Below the pieces are notes generated by a model, which was not told where the DNA came from, ran no database searches, and saw only the letters and a program-made list of their open reading frames with translations. Shown here piece after piece: positions 49,156 to 60,239 of a stretch of DNA of 64,000 nucleotides. Numbering within the stretch: the first letter of the stretch is position 1; every line of letters starts with the position of its first letter. The translations under genes and the position numbers were made by a program. Source of the stretch: Heterocephalus glaber (Eukaryota > Chordata > Mammalia > Rodentia > Bathyergidae); assembly GCF_000247695.1 (NCBI RefSeq), contig NW_004624848.1, positions 5,620,447-5,684,446 on the forward strand. Direction: 5' to 3'.

Positions 49156-50734
49156 GTTACTTTAGAGTAGAAGGAATGAAAGCTCTGACTTTTCCAGAAT
49201 GAATATAATAAATGTGAAATATTTCAAACAGATGGACTAGTGACTCCCAACAAAATGACTCCCCCTTCAACTATTATCTTAATAAAGAAGGTGAAGTTAA
49301 GTTTGAGAAAACAGTTGAAGTACTTATTGGCAATCAAGAAAGAGCTCTTAGGGTAGGAACACATTTTCTTGAACTAGGTTTTAATAAATTTTGTTGTTGT
49401 GTTCAAATGTAAATCACTGTCTCACAAGTGGGTTCATCCTAACAAAGTTGTTTGGGTGTTTGAATTTGCCTTGTGTCACATGCGCGCGTGCGTGTGTGTG
49501 GGTGTGTGTGTGGTGTGTGTGTGGTGTGTGTGTTGTGTGTATGTACTTGTAGAATATATTCAAAATAAGCAATGATACATCAGTTTTCCTACTTCTTTCC
49601 TTCCCATGACCATGGAATTTAAATTTATTCACGACTGGTGTTTGTAACATAAATTTACCAGTTATTATATATTCACAAGAAAATATTATAAAGAAAAATA
49701 TTTTCTTCATAAAGCCATTTGAAAAATATTTGACACACACATACAACACTCGCAAATTTGTCATTTACATGAATAATCCAACAGGATATCACGTCACTGT
49801 CACTGAAAAGAATAACATGGTCCTCAGTTTAAACAGAGGCTTGAGAAATGTGTCAATAAATACTAAAGAATAGCATCAGGTAAGTCTGAAATCATTAATA
49901 TTACCTCATCAACTAAATTTATTTTAGACATTTGGCTTGGTATTTAGTCAGAATTAAGCTGTCTTTACCAGTCTTCTTGTTGGGTGTTTAATTGGAGTAA
50001 AAAATAAAATTTAGGTCAGTTATTATATGCAGTTTTCCCTCTGAGCGAAAGTGGTTTAGGTATGTAGTTTCTTTAGTCTGATTCAAAGTATTAGATACCA
50101 AAGTTGCTGGAGTCAGGATTTGCTGGTACATGACATTAGAACAAAGACACTGTGCCTGATTTCTGCAGCTCCACTTAATCAACACACTCTGCAGGCTCAG
50201 CAAACAGGATCCTGGGCTTGCGAAAGGGCATCCATCCAGGTCTCTACTGGTGTGTAAATCATCCCTTCTGAAATAAACTTCCTTTGACTGGGAATTTCCT
50301 CTTCTTTAAGAGACATTTGATTGTGAATTACACTTCTGTAATTATACCCAGAAGAATTAACCCTCGTCTATGTAATGGGAGAAGAAGCATGTTCTAGTGC
50401 TAAAATTCCATACACGAGCACTTAGCAGAGGTCCATGGAGAGATAAAACAGATTTTTAAAACAAGCATGCTCTATTTTTAAGATAAATGAACATGGTTTC
50501 TGGATTAGACATAAACTTTGCTTATCACTTTGATAGGGTGACTGCTGCAGACAGGAGCCTGTGTGTGCACTGTTAAGATGCTGACAGTAATAAATAGATA
50601 AATAATTCAAAACCAGAATATAAGATTCAAGAATGACACCGCACTCACTGGAAGAGAAAAGGAAGAAGGACTGAGCACTTCTGGCTTCCAGAGCAGCAGC
50701 CTCAGCAGCAAAAGTTGACAGCCAGCGTCAGGCT
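49156..50734. other. Unassigned AT-rich sequence with TG repeat
   Basis: Apart from the TG repeat at 49480-49542, nothing is recognised. Confidence 0.5.
49480..49542. repeat. (TG)n microsatellite with CG and GGTG interruptions
   Basis: A TG repeat opening with GCGCGCGTGCG. A Z-DNA-prone alternating purine-pyrimidine tract. The His/Thr-rich minus-strand frame at 49414-49764 is its translation. Confidence 0.9.
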
Positions 50735-51098
50735 TGTGCCTTGCTGTCCCTGAAGCCTCATGTAGTCACAGGTGGGGCTTTTCAGAGGTGCCTGAATCTA
50801 GGGTGTGTGACTCTGGAGGTGATTCATAGTGCAAAGGCACTAGGATTGAGGGTATGAGTGCAACCCACCCTAAGTAGCGTGGATAAGATAAAAGGGGCAG
50901 ACAGAGCTGTGGTCATCCCTTGTTGCTTGGCTGCCTTCTGCCCTGCCGTGGACTGTTTCTCCTCTGCAGTGCCACCCTGCCTTGGAGCCAGCCGATTATG
51001 CACTGAAACTTCTACAAACTGTGAGCCAAATACACCTGTCCTCCTTTAACTTTGGGTGGTGGATATTTTGTCTCAGCAATGAGAAAAGTAACTAAGAC
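50735..51098 (+). mobile_element. MaLR-type LTR, sense
   Basis: Shows 'ccctgaagcctcatgtagtc' (50748-50767), 'ggtggggctttt', 'aagataaaaggggcagacag', 'cactgaaacttctacaaact', 'gtgagccaaatacacctgtc' and 'tttgtctcagcaatgagaaa'. This is the clearest 3' end of the four sense LTRs. Confidence 0.75.
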
Positions 51099-52761
51099 AA
51101 GCACTAAGGCCTTGGGAAGCAGTAAGAAGTAGTGGTTGTGGTCTTGTATCTGTGATCCTAAACCCAAGGGGAAAACATGCTTAAGAATGAGAAGACAGTT
51201 GCACAAATGCAGGGTCACTAGATCCCGCTTCAGTGGAGAATGCACAGAGTGTGGGTTTGAAATACTCATCGCGATGAGTAGAAACTCACCCCAAACACGC
51301 ACCCCCCGAGCTCCTTGAATACTTCTGAAGACACTTTTCAGTATGAGTGGAAATAGGGAGTATAATTCAACTTTATCCTGAAGTTGGATTGTTTGAAGAT
51401 TGTTGGATTACGTGTGTCTTAATATCACCTTAACAGATAGGATAATACCAGGAAATATCACGTGGTTGTAATTATTATGACTTGGAGCTCTGAAAAAATC
51501 TATGAATCTAAGATGCAAAACAATTAGTAATCAAGGAAAGTTAGAGAGCTTTTAGAAAAGTATGATGTGTGTGGTTCCTATGCAGGCCAAATACACATGA
51601 TGGAGACAGATACTCCTTCCACTTCTGGAAACACTGATGTGGAAATATTTGGTCAAAAAAGTATAACAATTAAACAATAGTGAAACAAGATTCTATTTCA
51701 AAAAATACCTGCAACTTTAGTTTCGTAGATTGGAATATTTCCTTTTTTAAAGAAGTGCACTGTGATGACTTGTAAAACATTTTTAAAGGCTTAATATTTT
51801 TAGGTGGAATTGGGAAAGACAAATTCAGCCATGTGAAAAATAATGGAAATTATACAATGCATCAGAAAGGTAAAGAAAAAGAATAACAAACCATTTGGAA
51901 GATGAAAAGGCAGGCCATATTTGGGAAGGAAATACTTTGACAAAGGAATGGTATGCCAAATACATGGTAAAAAATCCAAATACAATTATCATTTCAACCC
52001 AGTGAATTCATGGATTTGGTTTGGTTTAGCTTAGTAAATATACTTTAGTATCTGACTTCAGCCTGAATTAAACATATAGTGATATATCCAGAACGGGAAT
52101 AAAAAGGGCAAAAATTATTACAAAGGCTAAGTGAAAAAAAAGAACTAACATATAAAGAAAATACTAAAGATTGTCTTACATTCCTGGCCATGCCAGTGCT
52201 ATGGGTATGTGTGAAGAAAACATAAGATGAGAATAAAAACAGGACCAGAAAAGCACATGCATAAACCCTTTGAAAAGCAACTACTTACCATGTTTTCCTT
52301 GTCCAGTTTATTCATTTTCCAGAGGCACAGAAGAGCTTTTCCATAGGAGCTTACCATGTTTTACTAGGTAAATTTAAATTAAAGGTCAAAATGAGACATT
52401 TCAACCAATTGAATATGCTACTTACTATTTTATAATATCTAATATTTCATATACTATTTGTGATCATACTTACTTCGTTTGGGTAGAGGCAACACTCCTG
52501 AGGCCTGTTAAGCTTATTATGGTTTTGATTCATTCTACTATAAAATTTACAAATCTGATACATAAATCTTACCACACGGTTAATTAAAATTACACTTTCT
52601 ACATAACCTCTCTTAATTAATATTCATGAATATTAACATCTGATTTTATTTTATTTTATGAAAAAATTTAAACAAAATTTTGTAGTCATTAATAAGAGAA
52701 TAACAATAGTTATTACACTGTGTATAGTTATCTTCAAAGTAGTTATACTCAGAGTACAAGG
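51099..52761. other. Unassigned AT-rich sequence
   Basis: No gene or repeat recognised. A 13-bp direct repeat CTTACCATGTTTT occurs at 52284-52296 and 52350-52362. Confidence 0.5.
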
Positions 52762-53062
52762 CATAAGCGTAAAGGATTCTGACAGAAAAATAAACATATA
52801 ATGACAAAAAACTTTATTTTTAAAAAGCTAAGATAAACTAGTTATATAAATAAGACAAATTAACATATATATTAAAATATTTTTACAACAATGAAATTTG
52901 TAATTTGGGAGCATATTTGAACTTCACCCTGCTTTCCATTCATTCCTCTTCTATTTTGCTCTTCATGAGTATGCACATGTAAACCACAAGATATTGAGAC
53001 TTGTGTTTGATGTATTTCTTTTAACATGTTCTCAACTTGCATCCATTTGCCTCTAAGTGCCT

Positions 53063-55325
53063 CTAGTTATCTTTCTTTATGGCAGCATAGTACTCTACTG
53101 TGTATAAATACAATATTTTCCTTATCTGTCCATCTATTGATGGACATGTACACTGTTTCCAAAATCTAGCTAGTATGAATTGTGCTGCTATGGACATGAG
53201 AATATATGTATCATTGTAATATGATGATTTTAACTCTTGGGAAGAAATAAACGAGAGGGGTAGGTGCATCAAATGGAAACTTTTAGATTTTTGAAGAAAC
53301 TCTATATGAATTCCATAATGGTTGTACTAGTTTACATGCTCACCAACAATGTAAACGAGTTCCTTTTCTCCATATACCCTCGCTAGCATTGGTCACTTTT
53401 AGATTTTTTGATGATAGCCATCTTTCTGAGGTAAGACGGTATCTGAGTGTAGTTTTAATTTCCATTTCTTTGGTGGTCAGCAATAATGAGCATTTTTTTC
53501 ATGTACTTATTAGCTATTTAGACTTCTTCTGAGAAGTTGTCTATTCATTTTGGATGTCTTTTTTTAAATTGCGTCTTCTATTCTGGTAGGTCTAATTTTT
53601 TGAGTTCTTTATATATTGTTGATGTTAAACCTCCATCCATGGAATAGGTGGGAATTTTTTCTCTCTTTCTGTAGCTTGTAGCTTGTCTCTTCACTCTATT
53701 GGTTGTCTCCTTTGTTGTACAGAAGCTTTTCAATTTGATGAGATCATATTTGTTGACTCTCAGAATTATTTCTAGTGCCATTGGAGTTCCTTTTAGAACC
53801 CCCACATCTCCAAGAGTTGTACTCATTTTATCTCCAAGTAGATTGTGTTTCTGTTTTAACATTTAGATCTTTGATGATTATCATTTTGATGACAGTTAGT
53901 GCATGGTGAGAGATATGAGTCTGTACTCAGTCCTCTGCATGGGCAGACCCAGGTTTCCCAGCACCATTTATTAGAGAGGCTGTCTTTCCTCCAGTGCATG
54001 TCTGTGGATCCTTTGTCAGAGATCAAATAGCCATGAGAGCCTGGCATTCTTTCTGCTTCTTCCTTTCTGTTCCGCCGATCCACATGCCTGTTTTTGTGCC
54101 AGGATTATGCTGTTGTAGTAACTGCAGCTTTAGAGTATAACTTCAACTCTGGGACTGTAAGGCCATCTGCTTTGCTTCTGTTAGCCAGTATTGATTTTGC
54201 TGTGATTTTGATTGGGATTGGATTGAATCTGTTTATCACTTTTGAAAGCACAGCCATTTTTTTATGTTGGTTCTGCCTAACCAAGAACAGGAACAATTTT
54301 CTGATGTCTTTCTTGATTTCCTTTTTTCAGTCTGATACAGTTTTCACTGTAAATGTTTTTCACTTTTTCAGTTAAATACCTAAGTATTTGATTTTTTGAT
54401 GCCACTGTGAATGGTATTGTTTTTCTAATTCCATTTTCAGTGAGTTCATTATTAGTGTATAGGAATGCTTTAATTTTTGTGTGTTTATATTGTATCCTGC
54501 TACACTGCTGAATTTCATTATTAATTCTAGGGGTCTTTCAGTGGAGTTTTTTGGTCTTGAAAGTAAAGAATCATGTCTTGTGTGAATAATAATATCATGA
54601 CTTTGTCCTTTCCTGTACACATTGCATTTACTTCTCCTACCTAATTGCTCTGGCTAATGTTTTGAGGACTATGTTGAATAGGAGTGGTGAGAGTGGATAT
54701 CTTCATTTTGTTCTTGATTTTAGAGAGAAAGCCTTCAGCTTTTCCTTATTTTATATGGTGTTGGCAGTAGGTTGGCCATAAATGGCTTTTATCATATTAA
54801 GATAAGGTCCTTTTTCAAGTTTTATCATGACTCTGTTGGATTTTTCCAGTGGCTTTTCTGAAGCTCCTGAAATGATCATGTGATTTTTACCCTTGCTTCT
54901 TTTCACATGATAAATTACATTCATTAATTTACATAACTTGAACCATCCTTGCATCCCTGGGATGGACCCTGCATGGTCATGGTGCATAATTTTTTTTGAT
55001 AATTTGTTGCATTTGATAATTTGTTTGCCAGTATCTTGTTAAGGAATTTTGTATCAGTATCACTAGAGAAATTGGCCTAAAATTCTCTTTTTGGTTGGAT
55101 CCTTGTCTGGTTTGGCGATCAGGATACTCATTCCTTCTCAATTTCATTAAAAAGTTTGAGGAGCATTGGTTTTAAATCTTCCCTTATGTTCTTGTAGAAT
55201 TTGTCTGTGAACCCATCACATCTTGGGCTTTCCTTAGTAGATTTTTTATTATTACTACTTCAATTTCATTGCCTACTGTTGGATTGTTCAAGATTTTTAA
55301 GTCTTCTTGGTTCAGTTCTGGCAAC
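53063..55325 (-). pseudogene. L1 ORF2 remnant (from before RT to C-terminus)
   Basis: Minus-strand protein blocks in ORF2 order: a pre-RT '[10 protein letters not shown]' segment near 55200; RT region near 54750-54987 (KGPYLNMIKAIYGQPTANTI); 54372-54620 (SVAGYNINTQKLKHSYTL, KIKYLGI); 54105-54296 ([12 protein letters not shown] joined to [16 protein letters not shown] with about 20 residues missing between); 53856-54083; 53578-53862 (NKYDLIKLKSFCTTKETTNR); and the C-terminal LYTVEYYAAIKKDN at 53063-53272. Stops and frame changes separate them. Confidence 0.9.
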
Positions 55326-55329
55326 TCAT

Positions 55330-55770
55330 GTATCTAGGAATCCATTTCTTCTGAATTTTCCAAATATTTGGCAGAATCTGCTTATGAACTCTTATTCTTT
55401 TCTACACTGGGCATTCATGTTTTGCATCTATTTCTTTAGCTCTACTAGCTGTTTATTAGTGTGTTCTGTAGACTCACTGATCATCTGTTTCATTACAGCC
55501 ATTACATCATTAATTATAACTTCTTTAAATTCACTAAGTAACTTGTAGAACTAGTTCACCTCCACTGACACCTTTTGAGATGCATCTGCTGTGTAGTTAT
55601 GATTACCTCCTCATTGTCCCCTGTAGCAATTTTTGTGATTTGGGCATTTTGGGAGACATTTTTCTGCCTTGTTTTTTCTGCTTTTTGTGTTGTTTGTTTG
55701 CTTGGTTTTTTTCCTAGGACTTGCAAATTCTCTGGCCCAATGTCCCATTCTTTGAGAGTGAGACACACTA
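55330..55770 (-). pseudogene. L1 ORF1 remnant, N-terminal and coiled-coil part
   Basis: The minus strand from 55768 encodes MCLTLKEWDIGPENLQVLGK and a lysine/glutamine-rich segment. Downstream (55545-55440) a frame reads EFKEVIINDVMAVMKQMI, with the heptad-like spacing expected of the ORF1p coiled coil. The RNA-recognition and C-terminal domains are absent. The ORF1 call rests on position and composition more than on a conserved motif. Confidence 0.55.
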
Positions 55771-56560
55771 TTGTTTGGGACTATCCCCTAGGCACCTGAG
55801 TTTTTGGCATAGAGAAAAAACCAATTGCCATCCATTCCATTGTTACCTTGTCTATGGTGGGAAATTCAGCAACAACAAGGACATCAAATGTGAGCCAGAT
55901 ATTGATAAAACCTAGGAGCCACTCATGCACAGCCCTTCACCAAAACAAAGAAAAGTCTGACTTCAGTGAAGACCGTGAGAGCCCCCATGCATTGGCCTAC
56001 AGGTATTCAGTGCACTGATTTCTATTGGAACTTTTATCCTACTAGGTAAACGCCTTCTTCATGACCACCTTGACAATTGCTCCCACTGAACCTGGCCTCC
56101 CACAACACAACACAACACAACACAACACAGGCCTTTGATCTCCCTGGTGTGAGCCTGGCCCTCCCAGGGGATGCCAGGAGACCCCTCTTCAGCACTCACC
56201 TTCTCCAAGCCCACCTCCCAGGGCTCTCTCCAAACCAGCCCCTGTGGAAGGGTGTGACTTTAGTCCTCATGCTAGGCTCCTCCTCAGTACTGGTCTCTTC
56301 TTCCCCCAGCTCTGTCTGTTGGTGGCCAATGCCGTTGCTCTGTGCTGTGGGAAGCCTGGGATGAGGTCCACAGTGCTTGACTCCAGAATGCTCCGGGATC
56401 TGGGACAAATCCCTGCCAGCTAAGGCGTGGGCCAGGAGGGGTGGAGGCTCCCAGGCTTCCTGTGTCCTTGGTGGGCCTATATGTTCAAAGATGCCTGTCT
56501 TTCTCAGAGGGTGAAAGGTATACCAAATCCAGTCTGAAATTTCCTTCATTTAGCATAAAC
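55771..56560 (-). promoter_or_regulatory. L1 5' UTR-like region (antisense), with (CAACA)n
   Basis: GC-richer sequence upstream of the ORF1 piece, as expected for an L1 5' UTR with an internal promoter. A (CAACA)n repeat lies at 56101-56129. I cannot see promoter activity; the assignment follows from position. Confidence 0.45.
56101..56129. repeat. (CAACA)n microsatellite
   Basis: Five to six CAACA units. Confidence 0.95.
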
Positions 56561-57419
56561 TCAGATACACATGTTTATCAGTATTTGCCATGTAATTAAT
56601 TAATTTTCTTAAAAAGTAGTTGGTTAAGTTACTTTCATTGGCAAAAAAGAAAGTAAAGAGAAAAGAACTGCTTCACAATAACAATGCCACAAAAGATGTT
56701 AAATATATAATTTTATACATAAAACATAGTACAATCAACATATTTGTAAGTAAGAAAGGAGCGTATTTATTTTTTAACAATTTTTAGGGTAGCTCATGCT
56801 TTCTGGTTTTTCAACAAGCAGGCTTTTCTTTTCACTGCAGCCGTCCTTTCATTTCATTGCATTGCTGTCTTTGTTCATTCTTCTGTAAGATGAGGAATTT
56901 CTTTAGGCTAAGGGAGCTTGACTGAAGGAACCCTATGCTCTATCTACCCTTAGGCTGCAGGCTTCTTTGGAACTGAGTGCTTCTTTGGGCTCCGTGGAAC
57001 TCGGCAGCCCCCTGAGCCTCTGGCTCCCACTGGCTGAGGCTGCAGCCCGGGTTTTGCATTCTTTCCTACACTATCCCCAGACCCACTTACCAGGGTTCAA
57101 GATTTTTCTCTAGAGGCTATCAATCTGAGAGCTGGGCGTATTCATTTGAATACCAAATAAAGTGCTGTTAAAGGTGCCACATCAACCTGGTCTTTCTGGC
57201 TTATGGAGGCAGCTGGCAGAGCAGCCCAGTGACCAGCATAGTGGAGTCAATGCCCCAGTCAGGGCAAAAATGGCAAACAGAGATGATGCAGCATGGGCCT
57301 TGGGGATGACAGCCAGTAACACTTGTGGAACTAGTTAGTTCCACTGTTGAAAGTATTGAGTCATTTCTCCAAAACTTACATGGGGGTAGATATAACCATT
57401 TTGCCAAGACTAAGTTACT
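56561..57419. other. Unassigned sequence
   Basis: AT-rich to 56900, then GC-richer to 57370. No gene recognised. Confidence 0.5.
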
Positions 57420-58195
57420 TTGAAACGTCTGTACAGTTAAAGGAACAAGAAACTGTCAAACAGATTTAGAGAGATCATGAAAAAGATCACATATCATGAC
57501 CAACCAGGGTCTTGCCCAGATATACAAGAAAGGTTCAGCATAAACAAATCAATGACTTTCATACACCACGTAAACAGAAGTGACCACAAAAATCACAAGA
57601 TCACCTCAGTAGATGCAGAAAAAGCCTTTGAAAAAATCCAACATTCATTCCTGACAAAAACCCAGAAGAAAATAAGTATAGGACCTTATCTTAATCTACT
57701 AAAATCCATTTGTGACAAACCCACTTATATAAGAAACCCAAAGTATAAACCTACTTTTCTACAAATGACTCAAATTGTGCACAATTCATAGTAGCCAAAT
57801 CTTGGGTGAAACCTGTATGTCCATCAGCACATGGTCAGATAAAGGAAATGTGGTATTTATAGGCCATAAAGGATACATTTGAGTCATTTGTAGGAAAGTG
57901 AATGCATCTTGAGACCATAATGTCAAGTTAAATAAAGCTGACATATAAGCTTAAATATTGCAAGGTTTCTCTTATATAAGAAACTCAGAGTATAAATAAC
58001 TTAAAGAGAAAAATAAAGGAAAGATAATTGGAATCACAGATAGGTCTTGTCCACATGGGAAAGAGATCTAGAGATGAAACAGGAGAGTGAGGGGAGAGAA
58101 AAGGGAAGTGAGAAGAATTGAGATGCATTTCATACATGTACCAAGCCACCATGATGAATGCAATAACTATGCATGGCAAACTAATGAAAAGTATA
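57420..58195 (+). mobile_element. Rearranged L1, sense: RT segment joined to ORF2 C-terminus and 3' UTR
   Basis: Sense RT-region protein runs to about 57722 (HHVNRSDHKNHKITSVDAEK, AFEKIQHSFL, GPYLNLLKSICDKPT). It then meets a copy of 3' UTR sequence (57724-57748), then a short reversed ORF2-end segment (57759-57775), and only then the ORF2 C-terminus and 3' UTR (57779-58195). A large part of ORF2 between RT and C-terminus is missing. Confidence 0.75.
57477..57722 (+). pseudogene. L1 ORF2 reverse transcriptase fragment
   Basis: An open frame carries the RT block before the catalytic FADD region: YHDQPGSCPDIQERFSINKS, MTFIHHVNR, SVDAEKAFEKIQ and PYLNLLKSICDKPT. It is truncated at both ends and leads into scrambled sequence, so it is non-functional. 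Confidence 0.85.
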
Positions 58196-58764
58196 TACAG
58201 GTCTACAAAATTCTAGAAGAGATAGCTCAAAGTCAAGAAAGAAGAATAGAAAACTGCAGCATCTAAAAGTGAGGAAGATAAGTATCACAATGGTGCTGAG
58301 AGAATGTAAAGAAATCTAGCAGGCACTTGAAACACTCCAGAGAGTCAAAGGAAAATCAAGACCAAGAAGAAAAAAGAAATTCTACAAAGTAACATAAACC
58401 GAACATGCTTCATGTTCAGTTCAAAGTACTTTTTACATTGATGAACTTTGTAGAGCTCTTGTATAAAGTACTGGTTTGTATTTGTAAACTTTAGAAAATG
58501 TTTTCATTTTAACATGTTTTATAATTGATACATCAAGTGGCTCTGCATAAAATTATTGGGAGAGAAAAGTCTCAATAAAAAAGGAATGTAAGTCTTGCTT
58601 ATATTTTGTATAAATTTCCTGTTAATTTTATCGAAGACTAGACAAAACATTGATTTAGATTCATGCATCCTGACATATTCCCAGGATTAAGTGGGTCATA
58701 GCTGCATCCAACTTTCTTGCTGAGAGAATGGAATAGCATATCTTATCCTCATTCAGTCTGCACA
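58196..58764. other. Unassigned AT-rich sequence
   Basis: No gene or repeat recognised. Confidence 0.5.
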
Positions 58765-59061
58765 TTAAGACACTGTGGGCTTGGCCAGTATCACACGTGT
58801 GGTTAACATCCCTTGAGGATGCCTGCTCTTCCCGAGCACCTGGTTCATGCCCTGGGTATATTTTCTCATCGGCAGCTCCTCAGCAAGCTGCTGTGTCTCC
58901 ACCCTCGAGAGGAGACTGTCTGGCCTGAGAACACCTTCCCAGCTCGAACTCACTGTGCTAACAGGCTCTGGGGCTCTCACTTTTTTCATCGAGATATATA
59001 TTTTCTGTTCTGATTGCTTTTTTTCTAGTTCTTGGATCAAAACCAGAAACTCTGGTCTCAT
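58765..59061 (-). CDS. Protein-like ORF, possible exon or processed pseudogene
   Basis: A 98-residue minus-strand frame beginning at an ATG and ending in TAA. The composition is protein-like: an N-terminal charged, helix-prone segment (FLVLIQELEKKQSEQKIYIS), then VRAPEPVSTVSSSWEGVLRP and QQLAEELPMRKYTQGMNQVL. The frame stays open for eight codons upstream of the ATG, to a TAG. A weak acceptor (ATTATTCAG) lies just before AAAATG, and a stronger one (CTTCTCTTGACAG) about 60 bp upstream, but that one brings in-frame stops. I do not recognise the protein. Confidence 0.25.
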   Translation of the reverse strand: MRPEFLVLIQELEKKQSEQKIYISMKKVRAPEPVSTVSSSWEGVLRPDSLLSRVETQQLAEELPMRKYTQGMNQVLGKSRHPQGMLTTRVILAKPTVS

Positions 59062-60153
59062 TTTCTGAATAATCTCAGGATTCTATTCTTAATAAATAGC
59101 ACTGATAAAAGGAATAATTCCCTGTCAAGAGAAGAGTAATATAATGGGTAAACGGAATTAAATATCATTTCTGCTATTCCACCAATCACTACTTGCTGTC
59201 CCCTTTCCTCTGATTATTCAAAATTTCACCCATGAATGATCCTCGTTCATTTCTTTGATTTCTACTCAATTTCAGCTAATATAGGGATTATTTAAATTCA
59301 TCTTGCTCATTCCTACTTATTTAAGGCAATATTAAACATCCATGTATTTTTCATCTGTGATGGGTTTCCTTCTGCTCTCTGCATTTAGCTTGCTGCTGTA
59401 CTCCTGAGCAATTCATTTTTAACACTAGTTAAAAATTATCCTAAGGCTTTTCTTCCAAAGCTAATCACTTGCCCTTCATTAATAAAGCAAGAAAGCATCT
59501 TGTTTTCCTTCAGTTGCTTAAATCAGAACTGAAGTTAAAAAGCAAATAAGTATGATAAACACTCATGAGAAGCAACCGAATTTTTGAGTTGAATATTGAG
59601 GTGATGTAACTGAGCTGTGGGCAGGTGAGTAAAACCAGCGCTCCTCTGAGCAGAGTCACTGGGGTGGGGTCCAGAAGGCTCAGGGCTGATGGGTGGGACG
59701 GGGGAACCCACAGCAGAGGTGGGCGGGAGGACAGATCTGAAGGCCTCAGTGAGAAACGATTCCTATCATGCCTGGCTCACCTAAGAGATAAAGATATGCC
59801 AAACAGATATTTTGAAAGAATAGTTTTAGTGAAACTGCTTTAAATTTTTAGCAGATGTGCTCTTACATTTTTGGCTTCCTGTCTTGGTCTGCAATGTACT
59901 GTTTTACTAAGCATGAAATCTGGTTTGCATTTGCCTGGTTTGTGGGCTGTTGTACTGAATTAGTAAAATATGCTCGATGCCGTAGCATCCTGGAGTCAGG
60001 TAAGCCCCGACCCCACAGCATCCCACATTAGTTCACTGACAACAGACTTGGGCTTCACACTGTGCCTGGCATTCTGTTGAGGGGAGTTACTCAGGGAACT
60101 GTGCTAAAGGAGACTCTTTGCCTCCAACATTTGACTTCACAAACCACCTTACA
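59062..60153. other. Unassigned sequence
   Basis: Mostly AT-rich; 59600-59760 is GC-richer. The 72-residue plus frame at 59625-59843 has no recognisable motif. Confidence 0.5.
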
Positions 60154-60175
60154 AGGGAGGGAGGGAGGGAGGGAG
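60154..60175. repeat. (GGGA)n microsatellite
   Basis: About five GGGA units. Confidence 0.9.
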
Positions 60176-60239
60176 AAAACAAAAATATCACCAACTAAAG
60201 AGCAAGAGAAATTACCTGAGCACTTGACCAGGAAGTAGA

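Larger units (their letters stand above)
52762..56560 (-). mobile_element. Nearly full-span L1, antisense, with internal deletion
   Basis: Reading on the minus strand: a GC-rich 5' UTR-like region (56560 to about 55770), an ORF1 piece (about 55770-55330), ORF2 from before the RT to its C-terminus (55330-53060), and a 3' UTR (53060-52762). The ORF1 C-terminus and ORF2 endonuclease region are missing, so ORF1 is joined directly to the middle of ORF2 near 55330. It is the only L1 here that reaches a 5' UTR. Ends are approximate and no target-site duplication was found. Confidence 0.75.

Noticed and set aside
49414..49764. 116-residue minus-strand ORF with His/Thr-rich run.
   Set aside because: It is the translation of a TG microsatellite.
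52284..52362. 13-bp direct repeat CTTACCATGTTTT, which on the minus strand looks like two splice donors (ATG|GTAAG).
   Set aside because: Short, isolated, in AT-rich DNA, with no open frame or acceptor nearby.
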